This document shows, piece by piece, positions 9,781 through 19,639 of a DNA stretch of 24,047 bases; within the stretch, counting starts at the first letter, position 1; the number at the start of each line of letters is the position of its first letter. The stretch lies in the NCBI GenBank assembly GCA_009663005.1, contig CM018890.1, positions 792,732 to 816,778 on the forward strand. Direction: 5' to 3'. Made by a program: the position numbers and the translations under genes. The notes under the pieces are model-generated. The model was not told where the DNA came from and ran no database searches. It saw only the letters and a program-made list of their open reading frames with translations. The stretch comes from Actinidia chinensis (taxonomy: Eukaryota; Streptophyta; Magnoliopsida; Ericales; Actinidiaceae).

Positions 9781-10501
9781 AATAAAATTATATAAACAGA
9801 AAAAATGAAAAAAAGAAAAATAGATAAAAAAGTTTTTTCCAGCTTTTTTCTCTTACTTTTTAAAAAACTGAGAAAAACTGAGAAAAGAAGAAAAAAAATG
9901 AAAGACGGAAAAAAAAAATGATATTTTTAAGAAAAAGTAGATAAAAATAGGAAAAAACAACAAAACAGAAAGGAAAAAAAAAAGAATATATAAATAGAAA
10001 AAATAGATAAAAACAAAAAAAAATTATAAAAAGGTAGATAAAAAAAGAGATAAAAATAGGGAAAAAAACATTAAAAAATAAAGAATAAAAAAAAGAATAA
10101 AATTGAATATAGAAAAAGATAAAAGAAAAAAAAAAGAAAAAACATAAAATATCAGATAAATAGATAAAAACATAGATAAGAAGAAAAAGTAAAAAAAAGA
10201 AAAAATATTAAAAAAGTAGATAAAAAAAAAACATTAAAAATAAAGAAGAAAAAATGAAAAAAAAATGAATATAGACAAAATAAGAGAAAAAGAGAAAAAG
10301 AAAAAATTATAAAAAAAAGGAGATAAAAAAGGAGGTGAAAATAGGAAAAAAAACATTAAAAATAAAGAAGAACAAAAGAGAAAAAATTGAATATAGAAAA
10401 AATAAGATAAAAACAGAAAAAGAAGAAAGAAGGGAAAAAACATAAAATATCAGATAAAAAGACAATAAATGAAAAAGGAAAAAACATAAGACAACAAACA
10501 A

Positions 10502-10504
<3 letters not shown>

Positions 10505-10541
<37 letters not shown>
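10505..10541. repeat. (GA)n microsatellite
   Basis: An uninterrupted GA dinucleotide run of about 18 units inside the purine tract. Confidence 0.95.
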
Positions 10542-10543
<2 letters not shown>

Positions 10544-12636
10544 GTAACAGGAAAAAAAAGAATAGCTAAAAAGAAGAAAAAAGAAAAGTTAGCAAACATA
10601 TATAAACAGAAAAAAAATTAAAATAAAAAAAGAAAGAAGGAAAAAAGGAAAAAAATTAATAACAAATATATATAAAAGAAAAGATAACAATAGGAAGAAA
10701 AAAACACTTATCAAAAATTAAAAATAGGAAGAAAAAAAAAGTAGTAAAAAAACAGAGAATAAAGGAAACTAGGCCAAAAATAGAAAAAAAAAGTAAAAAA
10801 ATGTTAAAAAAAAGAGAGAGGAAGAGAGAGAAAAGGTAAAAAAAAAAAAAAAAGATAACAAATAAATATATATATAATAAAAAAAGGAAAAAAAAAAAAA
10901 AAAAAAAAGGAGGGAAAAAAAAAAGAAACAAAAAAAGAAAAAAAAAAAAAAAAAAAGAACAAAAAACAAAAAAAAAAAAAGAAGAAAAAAAAAAAAAAAA
11001 AAAGAACAAAAACAGACAAAATCAGAGAAAAAGAGAAAAAAATTAAAAAAAAAAAGAAGACAACAAAATATTTTATATATATAAACAGAAAAAATAGAGA
11101 AAAAAACTGAAAAGAAGAAGAGGAAAAAAAAAGGAAGAGAGAGAAGAAGAAAAGAGAAGAAAAGAAATTTTTTTTTTGATAAAAAAAGTTAGATTCAAAA
11201 AAGATAAAAAGTAAAAAGAGATAAAAGGGGGGGGGGGGACAGGGGGGGGGAAAGTATTTAAAAAAACAGAAAAAAAAAAAAGGGGAAAAAAGGATATATA
11301 AAACAAAGGGGAAAAGGAAAAAAAAAAAGGCAAAAAATAATATAAAAAGGGAGAAGAGAGAGAGAGAGAGAGAGATGAAGTAAAAAACATAAAAAAAATT
11401 AGATAAAAAGAGAAAATTAAAAATTAAAAACAGAAAATAAAGGAAAACAGGTAAAAAAAAAGAAACAAATATATAAAAAGAGAAAAAACGGAAAAATAAC
11501 ACATATATAATAAAAAAATAAAAACGGGAAAAAAACAAGGTGAAAAGGGAAAAAGACCAAAAATAGAAAGAAACAGAAAAAATCAGAGAAAAAGAGAAAA
11601 AAAAAAATTTATTTTCATATATATATAAGAAAACAAAAAAATAGAGAAAAGAAGAAAAAAAAAATTTTTTTAAAAAAAAAAGTAGATGAAAAAAGAAAAA
11701 AGAGATAAAAAAAAAGTATTAAAAAAAGAACAAACAGAAAAAAAAATTAAAAATAAAAAAAATAAGGAACAAAAGAAGATAAAAGTAGAAAACAAAAAAG
11801 AAAAAAGGTGAAAAGGCAAAAGGGCAAAAAACAGGGAAAATAGAGAAAAAAAGGGAAAACAGAGGGAAAAAGAAAAACAGAAAAAAAAGTAGCTAAAAAG
11901 AAAAAAATGTTAAAACAAGGAATAAAGAAAAAAAGAGAAAAAAAAGAAATATAACAAATATATATATAAACAGAAAAAAATACAAAAAAAGAAAGAAAAA
12001 AAAGTTCAAAATAGAACAAAAAAAAAAAAGTGAAAAAAACAAAGAGAAAAGTAGGAGGAAAAAAACTGAAAAAAAAAAAAAAAAAAAACAAAAAAAAACC
12101 AAACGTGGCAAAAAATAGGTAAAATCATATATAAAAAAATGAACAGGAAGATGACAGAAAAAAGAAGAAAAAAACAGTTAAAAACAATATGAAAATAAGA
12201 AAAGAAAAAGGAAATTAAAAACAGAAAAAAAAGAGGGAAAAGGAAAAAAAGAAAGAAAAAGGAAAGATAACAAAAAAAACAAAGAAAAAACATGAAAAAA
12301 GGAAAAAAGAATATAACAAAATACATATATATATATATAACAAAAAAAAGGGAAAAACAAGGGAAAAATGGCAAAAGCCCAAAAAATAGAAAGAAACATA
12401 AAAAATCAGAGAAAAAGAGGAAAAAAAAATCATATTTTCATATATATATAAGAAAACAAAAAAATAGAGAAAAGAAGAAAAAAGATTTTTTTTTTTAAAA
12501 AAAGTAGATGAAAAAAGAAAAAAGAGATAAAAAAAAAGTATTAAAAAAAGAACAAACAGAAAAAAAATTAAAAATATAAAAAAAATTAAGGAACAAAAGA
12601 AGATTAAAAGTAGGAAAACAATAAAAGAAGAAAACT

Positions 12637-12722
12637 AAAAGGTTGTTGTGGGTGGTTGGGGGGGGGGGGGGATGGGTTGGGGGTGTTTGTTTTGAAAAAG
12701 GCAACAAAAAACCAACCCAGGG
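12637..12722. other. GT-rich insert in family A repeat, G-quadruplex-like
   Basis: A mixed-composition island with GTTGTTGTGGGTGG, a run of fourteen G (12658-12671), then GGG and GGGGG runs. It sits at the place where the neighbouring repeat copy (about 11808) has only a short AAGGTGAAAAGGCAAAA join. Four or more G runs within about 40 bases fit the G-quadruplex pattern on the + strand. Confidence 0.6.
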
Positions 12723-13290
12723 CAAAAAAAAAAAACAAGGAAAATAGAAAAAAAAAGCCGAAAAAAAAGGGAAAAACAGAGGGAGAAAAAGAGAAAAACA
12801 GAAAAAAAAAGTAAGCTAAAAGAAAAAAAATGTATTTAAAAACAAGGAATATTAAAAAGAAAAAAAGAGAAAAAAAAGAAATATAACAAATATATATATA
12901 AACAGAAAAAAATACAAAAAAAGTAAGAAAAAAAAGTTCAAAATTTAAAAATAGGAAAAAAAGATAAAAATAGAAAAAAAACTGAAAAAACAAGAGAAAA
13001 AGTAGGAAAAAACTGAAAAAACGTGCAAAAAATAGATAAAATATATATAAAAAATGAAAAAGGAAAGATGACAGAAAAAAGAAGAAAAAAACAGTTAAAA
13101 ACAATATGAAAATAAGAAAAGAAAAAGGAAATTAAAAACAGAAAAAAAAAAAGAGGGGGAAAAGGAAACAAAGAAAGAAGAGAAAAAAAAAAAAAGGAGG
13201 GAAAAGGAAGAAGGAAGAGGAAAAAAAAGGAAAAAGGAAGGGAAAAGGGAAAGAAGGGAAGAGAAGAGAAGGAAAAAGAAAGGAAAAAAA

Positions 13291-13291
<1 letters not shown>

Positions 13292-13333
<42 letters not shown>
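13292..13333. repeat. Poly(A) run of 42
   Basis: An uninterrupted A homopolymer inside the purine tract. Its length is unlikely to be exact in any assembly. Confidence 0.9.
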
Positions 13334-13334
<1 letters not shown>

Positions 13335-13872
13335 AAAAAAAAGAAAGAAAAAAAGGGAAAGATAAAAAACAAAAAAAAAACCAAAGAAAAAAAAAAAAAA
13401 AAACATTGAATGAAAAAAGGAAAAAAAAAAAAAAAAAGATTTAACCAAAAACATATATATAGATATAACAAAAAAAGAGAAAAAAAAAAAAAAACAAGGG
13501 GAAGAAAAATGGCACACCACAAAAAAGCCCCAAAAAAACAAAACAAAAAAAAAAAAACCAAAAAAAAAATAGAAAGAAAGAAACTAAAAAATCAGAGGAG
13601 AAAAAGAGAAAAAAAATGAAAAAAAAAATCATATTTCATATATATATAAGTAAGAAAACAAAAAAAAAATAGAGAAGAGGAAAAAGAAGAAAAAAAAAAA
13701 AAAAAAAAAAGATTTTTTTTTTTAAAAAAAAGTCGATGAAAAAGAAAAAAAAAGAGATATTAAAAAAAATAAAAAAAAAAAGTATTAAAAAAAGAACAAA
13801 CAGAAAAAAAAAATTAAAAAAAAAAAAATAAGGAACAAAAGAAGATAAAAGTAGAAAACAAAAAAGAAAAAA

Positions 13873-13990
13873 GGTTGTGGGGGTGTGTTGAGAATTGAAA
13901 GAATTTGTGATGGTGGGGTTGGATGAGTTGTGGTGAATTGTGGAATGGGATGGAGGTGTGGGGAGGAAAAGGCAAAAAACCAATCAAACA
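13873..13990. other. Second GT-rich insert at the equivalent position of family A
   Basis: A 118-bp T- and G-rich island starting AAGGTTGTGGGGG, at the same place in its repeat copy as the insert at 12637, but with a different and longer middle (TTGAGAATTGAAAGAATTTG and several GGTGGGG or GTGGGG words). It ends in GGCAAAAAACCAA, shared with the end of the first insert. Contains multiple G runs. Confidence 0.6.
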
Positions 13991-14503
13991 AAAGGCAAAA
14001 AAAAAACAAGGAAAAATAGAGAAAAAAAGAAAAAAAGGAAAACAGAGGGAAAAAGAAAAACAGAAAAAAAGTAGGCTAAAAGAAAAAAAAAAAAAAAGTT
14101 AAAACAAGGAATATAAAGAAAAAAAGAGAAAGGGGTGGGGGGGGAGGGAAAGAAGGAAGAAGGAAAAAAAAGAAAATGATAACAAATATATATATAAAAC
14201 AGGAAAAAAAATACAAAAAAAAGTAAGAGAAAAAAAAGTTTTCAAAATTTTAATAAAAATAGGAAAAAAAGATAAAATAGAAAAAAAAAAAAAAAACACT
14301 GGAAAAAACAAAAAACAAGAGGAAAAAAAAAAAGTAGGAAAAAAAAAAAACTGGAAAAAACAAAAACGTGCAAAAAATAGATAAAATATATATAAAAAAT
14401 GAAAAAGGAAAGATGACAGAAAAAAGAAGAAAAAAACGTAAAAACAATAGAAAATAAGGAAAAGAAAAAGGAAATTAAAAACAGAAAAAAAAGAGGGAAA
14501 AGG

Positions 14504-14537
<34 letters not shown>

Positions 14538-15015
14538 AAGAAGAAAAAAGGAAAAAGATAAACAAAAAAAAACAAAGAAAAGAAAAAAACATGTGGGGAA
14601 AAAAGGAAAAAAGAATAGAACAAAAATACATAGAGAGATATAAACAAAAAAAAAAAGGGGAAAAAACAAAAAAAAAAAGAAAAAGAAAAACAAGGGAAAA
14701 ATGGCACAAGCCCAAAAAGAGAAAGAAAGAAGAAACATGAAAAAATCAGAGAAAAAGAGAAAAAAAAAATAGATTGTCATAGAGATAGAAGAAACAAAAA
14801 AAAAAGGAGAGGTAAAAAGAAGAAAAAAAAAAAAGAAAAGCAGAAAAACAGAAAAAAAAAACAGGAGATGGGAAATAAAAAGAGGAAAAAACGGGAAAAA
14901 AAACGAAACAACAAAAACAGCAAAAAAGAGAGAGAAACAAGGAAGAAGAAAGGACAAAATGAAAAAAAAACAGAGGAAAAAGGAAGAAAAAAAAGAAGAG
15001 AAACAAAGAAGAAAT

Positions 15016-15018
<3 letters not shown>

Positions 15019-15047
<29 letters not shown>
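15019..15047. repeat. (GA)n microsatellite
   Basis: An uninterrupted GA run of about 14 units, directly before GGGACACACAAAG. Confidence 0.95.
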
Positions 15048-15050
<3 letters not shown>

Positions 15051-15111
15051 CACACAAAGAAAAGGAAAAAAAGAAAAAAAAAAAAAAAAAAAAAAGAAAG
15101 ATTAAGATAAC

Positions 15112-15166
15112 ATATATATATATATAATATATATATATATAATATAGATATATATATATATATATA
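15112..15166. repeat. (AT)n microsatellite, interrupted
   Basis: AT dinucleotides with a few AAT and GAT interruptions, ending in the tract's recurring TATATAAACAGG motif. Confidence 0.9.
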
Positions 15167-15504
15167 AACAGGAAAAAAGAAAAAAAAAAAAAAAAAAAAA
15201 AAAAAGAAAAAAACAAGAAATAAAGAATTTTATTTTAAACAGAATTAAAAAAAAACAAAACAGAGGAGGAAAAAAAGAAAAAGGAAGAAAAAAGAAAATA
15301 AAAATGGAAGAAAAAAAGGGGAAGGAAAAAGAAAAAAAAAAAAAAAAAAAAAAAAGGGAAAAAAAAAAAAAAAAAAAAAACGGAGAAAAAAAAGTAGGGA
15401 AAAAGTAGGAAAAAAAAAACAGGTAATTAAGGTAATAAAGGAAAACAAGGGGAAAAAATTAAAAACTGAAATTAAATAAAACAGAAAAAAAAAACAAGGA
15501 AAAA

Positions 15505-15607
15505 GGGGGGGGGGGGAAAAAGGGGGGGGGGGAACAAGTAAAGGGAAGGAAGGGGGAAGAAAAGAAGGAAAAGGGAAGGGGAAAAGTAGGGGAAAAGGGG
15601 GGGGGGG
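15505..15607. repeat. Cluster of poly(G) runs
   Basis: Three G runs of about 11-12 bases at 15505-15516, 15522-15532 and 15597-15607, with shorter GGGG runs between. Could form G-quadruplexes, or could be artefactual dark-cycle G calls. Confidence 0.8.
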
Positions 15608-15885
15608 AAAAGTAAGAAAAAAAAGAAAAAAAAAGTAAATATAACAAAAAAAACATGAAAAAAATAAGAAAAAACAGAAGAAAAAGAAAAGGGGAAAGGG
15701 GAAAGGAAAGGAAAAAAAAAAATTAAACCGCCAAAAAAAGCAGAAAAAAGAAAAGGGGAAAAAAAAAAAAGAAAAGAAAAAAGAAGATTATAATAAAAAT
15801 AAAAATAGGAAAAAAAAAACACAAAAAAAAAAAAAAAAACAAGGGAAAAAAAAAAGAACAAAAGGAAAAAAGGGAAGAAAAAAAA

Positions 15886-15923
<38 letters not shown>

Positions 15924-16245
15924 GAAAAAAAAAAAAAAAAAGAAAAAAAGAAAAAAAAAAAAAAAAAAAAAAAAGAGGCAAAAAAAAAAAAAAAAAACAG
16001 TTTTTTTATAAAAAAAAAAAAAAGTAGATAAAAAATATAAAAAAAGATAAAAATAGGGAAAATCAGAAGGAAAAAAAAAGTAGAAAAAAAGGAAAAAACA
16101 GACAAAAAGAGAAAAAATAAGAAAAGTAAAAAAAAATTAAAACAAGAAAAGACAGAGAACACAAAAGGAATAAAAGAAAAATAAAAAAGTAGATAAATTA
16201 AAAAATAAAAACATGGAATAAATTAAAACATGCTTTATCTAGAAA

Positions 16246-17030
16246 AAAAATAGAGAAAAAAGAGGGTGGGGGGCAAAAAAGGGAAGTAAAAAAACATAAA
16301 AAAATATTTATATATATAAACAGAAAAATACAGAAAAAACTACAAAGTTCAAAAATAAAAAACAGACAAAATAAAAAATACATAAAAATAGGAAAAAACA
16401 GTAAAAAGCAGAAGAAAAACAGAAAAAAAGTAGATAAAGGAAAAAAAGAAGAAATAACAACAAATATTATAAACAGAAAAAATAGATAAAAATAAAGAAA
16501 ATTAAAAAAAGTTCAAAATTTAAATTTAGAAAAAAATTAAAAACAGAAAAAATAAGCAAAAAATATATAAAAAATGAAAAGAAAAGAAAAAGAAAAGGAA
16601 AAACAAACAAAACAAAAAGTAGGGTTTTCGATAATTAGGAGATTTAGATAAAAAATAAAAAATAAAAAAGAGAAAAAATTAAAAAACAAAAAACAAAAGT
16701 ATATATATAAATTATATAAAAAGAAAAAGGTAAAACATGGCATAAAAAATAGGCAAAAAGCAAGAAAAAAAATAGAGAAAAAAAGAAAAGAAAAGAAAAA
16801 GAAAATTAAAAACTGAAAAAAAATAAGAAAAGAAAAAACACAAAACAAGTAGATAAAAAAAAAAAATAAAAAGGGAAAAAGTAAAATAGGCCAAAAACAG
16901 TAAAAAAGAAAAAGAGAAGAAGAACAAAAAAAGTTGACAAAAGACAGAAGGATAAAAAAGGACAAACAGAAAAAAAAATAATAAAAAAAAAGAAGGAAGA
17001 GGAGGAAATAAAAAGAAGGATACCACCCAA

Positions 17031-17090
<60 letters not shown>

Positions 17091-17608
17091 TGAGAGAGAG
17101 AGAGGAGGAGGAGGAGAGAGAGGAGAGAGAGAGATGATAAAAACAGTAAAAACAGGGAGGGGAATGGGGGAATAAAAAACCAGTGAAAAGAAAAAAAAGA
17201 AAAAAGAAACTGAGAGAAAAATAGATAATAAAAAAAAGAAGAAGATAAAAAATATAGATAGATAAACAGGAAAGAAAAAAAGTAGATAAAATAAATAAAA
17301 AGAAAAATAAAATAAAAAAGGAGGGAAGAAAGAAGAGGGGAAAAAAGACGAAAAAAAGAAGAAAAAAAAACTCAAAAAAACGAAAGGAAAAAGAAGGAAA
17401 ACAACAATAAAAACAGTTAAGAATTTTAAACATAGGAAGGGGAAAAAAAAGAAAAAAAAACTTAAAAAATTTAATAATTAAAAAGATTTTTTAAAAATTA
17501 GATAAAAAAGAAAAAAGCGAAGAAAAGAAGGGAAAGAAGAAAAATAGTAATAATACGGGAAAAAAAAAAAAAAAAGAATAAAAGGAAAAAAAAATAGATG
17601 AAAAAAAA
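16246..17608. repeat. Higher-order repeat family B, copy 1
   Basis: First copy of a tandem unit. Shared markers with copy 2: GAGGGTGGGGGGCAAAA (16262 versus GAGGTGGGGGGCAAAA at about 17620), CAGACAAAATAAAAAA (16363 and 17780), AACATGGCATA (about 16734 and 18584), TTGACAAAAGACAGAAGG (16934 and 18841) and TTAAGAA before ACATAGGAA (17417 and 19250). Unit length from the first marker pair is about 1358 bp. Confidence 0.75.
17037..17080. repeat. (TA)n microsatellite followed by GA runs
   Basis: About 22 TA units immediately followed by GAGAGAGAGA and GAGGAGGAGG runs to about 17134. The equivalent place in copy 2 is a TA run at 18934-18972 followed by GAGAGAGC. Confidence 0.95.
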
Positions 17609-17787
17609 TAGAGAGAAATGAGGTGGGGGGCAAAAAGGGAAGATGGGGGGCAAAACAAAAAAAAAAAAAGGGAAAGTAAAAAAAACATATAAAAATATTA
17701 AAAAAATATTTATATATATAAAAACAGAAAAAACAGAAGAAAAGGAAAAAAAAACACAAAGTTCCAAAAAATAAAAAAACAGACAAA

Positions 17788-17828
<41 letters not shown>

Positions 17829-18004
17829 ATAATAAAAATAGGAAAAAAAAACAGTAAAAAGCCAGAGAAAAAAAGAAGGAAAAACAGAAAAAAAAGTAGG
17901 AGAATTGGAGGAATAGATTTAATAACAAAAGAAAAAAAAAAAAAAAAAAAAGAAAAAAAAAGGAGAAAAGGAAAAAAAAAAAGAGAAAAGAAAAGAAGAA
18001 AAGG

Positions 18005-18066
<62 letters not shown>
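18005..18066. repeat. Poly(A) run of 62
   Basis: The longest homopolymer in the window, inside family B copy 2 and absent from copy 1. Confidence 0.9.
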
Positions 18067-18069
<3 letters not shown>

Positions 18070-18110
18070 AGAAAAAACAAAAAATATTATAATATTAATA
18101 ATATAAACAG

Positions 18111-18147
<37 letters not shown>

Positions 18148-18348
18148 AAAATAAAGAAAATGAAAAAAGTTAAATTTTTAAATTTAGAAAGAAAAGAAAA
18201 AAAGAAAAAAATTAAAAAATAAAAAAAAAAAAACAGAAAAAAATTAAGCAAAAAATTAAAAATGAAAAGAAAAGAAAACGAAAAAGAAAAGGAAGAGAGT
18301 AAATGAAAAAGAAAGAAAAGAAAAAAGAAAAGGAAAAACAAAAAAAAA

Positions 18349-18455
18349 AGTAGATGATGAAGTGATAGGGTAGACTTTGTGTTTGTATACTCCTTCCTTC
18401 TTCGGTTAGATGTTTTAAAAAATTGTTTCCTTGACCCCCCCCTAGATAGTAAAGC
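18349..18455. other. Mixed-composition insert in repeat copy 2
   Basis: About 105 bp of normal complexity (GATGATGAAGTGATAGGG, TATACTCCTTCCTTCTTCGG, a run of seven C near 18435) within nearly pure A/G sequence. The family B copy 1 lacks it. On the minus strand one short frame reads EEGRSIQTQSLPYHFII, but I do not recognise it. It may be a small insertion or a relic of what the tract replaced. Confidence 0.6.
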
Positions 18456-18933
18456 AAAAAAAATAAGAAAAAAGAAAAGAGGAGAAAAAATAAAAAAAAA
18501 AAAAACAAAAAAACAAAAGAAAAAACAAAAGTAGTAGTATATATATAAATTATATAAATAAAGAAAAAAGTAATTTTTTAAAAAACATGGCATACAAAAA
18601 ATAGGCAAACCCCAAAAACAAGAAAAAAAATAGAGAAGAAGAAGAAAAAAAGAAAGAAAAAAAGAAAGGAAAAAGGGGGGGGAAATTTTTAAAAACGGAA
18701 AAAAAATAAGAAAGAAAAAAAAAAAAAAAAAACACAAAAACAGTAGATAAAATAAAAAATAAAAGAGGGAAAGAAAAAAAGTTTAAAAATAGGCAAAAAA
18801 AAACAGTAAAAAAGAAAAAGAGAAGAAGAACAAAAAAGAGTTGACAAAAGACAGAAGGATTAAAAAAGACAAACAGAAAAAAAATTAATAAAAAAAAGAA
18901 GAAGGAGAATAAAAGAAGATAACCAAAATAGCA

Positions 18934-18965
<32 letters not shown>

Positions 18966-19639
18966 TATATAATAGAGAGAGCGAGAGGAGAGAGAGATAA
19001 AAACAGTTAAAAAAACATCTACGAAAAAAATTAAAAAAAAAACAAGAAAAAAAATAAAAACAGGGAATAAAAAACAGTGAAAAAGAAAAAAGAAAACTAG
19101 AAAAATAGATAATAAAAAAAAGAAGAAGATAAAAAATAGATATATAAACAGGAAAAAGTAGATAAAAATAAATAAAAATAAAAATAAAAAAGGAGAAAAA
19201 AGAAAAAATAAAAAAAAGAAGGAAAAGAAGGAAAAAACAATAAAAACAGTTAAGAAATTAAAACATAGGAAAACAAAGAAAAACATAAAAAAATTTAATA
19301 AATTAAAAAGATTTTAAAAATTAGATAAAAAAGAAAAAAGAAAAAAGTAAAATAGGGAAAAAAAAGAATAAAAGGAAAAAATAGATTACAAAAGAAGAAA
19401 ATTAAAAAACAGAAAAAAGGGAAAAAATAAGTAAAAAATTATAGAAAAAAGAAAAAGAAAAAGAAAAGGAAAAAAAAAGGAAAAAAAAGGAGAAAAGGAA
19501 AAACAAAAAAAAAGAAAGGAGACGAAAGAGGAAAAAGGAATAAAAATAAAAAAAAAAAAAAACAGATAAAAAAAAAAAAAAAAAAAACAAAGTCAAAAAA
19601 AAAAACAGCTTTGACGATGTATACTTTTATTAGATGTTT

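Larger units (their letters stand above)
11018..14780. repeat. Tandem higher-order repeat family A, about five diverged copies
   Basis: The word AATCAGAGAAAAAGAG, sometimes with a small insertion, recurs at about 11018, 11579, 12404, 13600 and 14744. In the later four copies a CATATATATA-like segment follows (from about 11616, 12439, 13637 and a degenerate form at 14778), and in three of these come A/T-run and GTAGATGAAAAA-type blocks. A second marker, GGAA(A)GATGACAGAAAAAAG, occurs at about 12146, 13062 and 14407. Order is kept but spacing varies (about 560, 825, 1195 and 1145 bp), so copies differ by large indels, mostly homopolymer length and inserted segments. Confidence 0.75.
17609..19390. 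repeat. Higher-order repeat family B, copy 2 (expanded)
   Basis: Second copy with all markers of copy 1 in the same order. It is about 420 bp longer, mostly between the CAGACAAAAT and CATGGCATA markers, where long poly(A) runs and the insert at 18349-18455 lie. A partial third copy may run from 19391 to about 19600, because AAATTAAAAAACAGAAAA and AATAAGTAAAAAATTATA there resemble the text at about 16532-16570. Confidence 0.72.
9781..19603. repeat. 9.8-kb purine-rich (A/G on + strand) low-complexity tract
   Basis: For almost 10 kb the + strand is overwhelmingly A with interspersed G. C and T are rare and mostly confined to short words such as AACAG, GTAGATAAA and TATATATA. Homopolymer A runs reach about 62 (18005-18066) and G runs 12-14. 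Minus-strand frames here translate to long phenylalanine, leucine and serine strings, the expected product of poly-pyrimidine, and are not genes. The tract is internally structured, with higher-order repeats listed separately. It could be real satellite-like DNA able to form triplex structures, or partly an artefact of assembly over low-complexity reads. Confidence 0.9.

Noticed and set aside
12292..13619. Plus-strand Lys/Arg-rich frames (12292-12498 and 13410-13619)
   Set aside because: These are products of A/G-rich sequence, mostly AAA, AAG and AGA codons, not genuine nucleolar-type proteins.
10234..19596. Dozens of minus-strand open frames rich in Phe, Leu, Ser and Tyr that look like membrane proteins
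   Set aside because: They are the direct translation of poly-pyrimidine low-complexity DNA. Overlapping frames give the same type of string, and none has a domain, a start context or a size limit other than chance stops.
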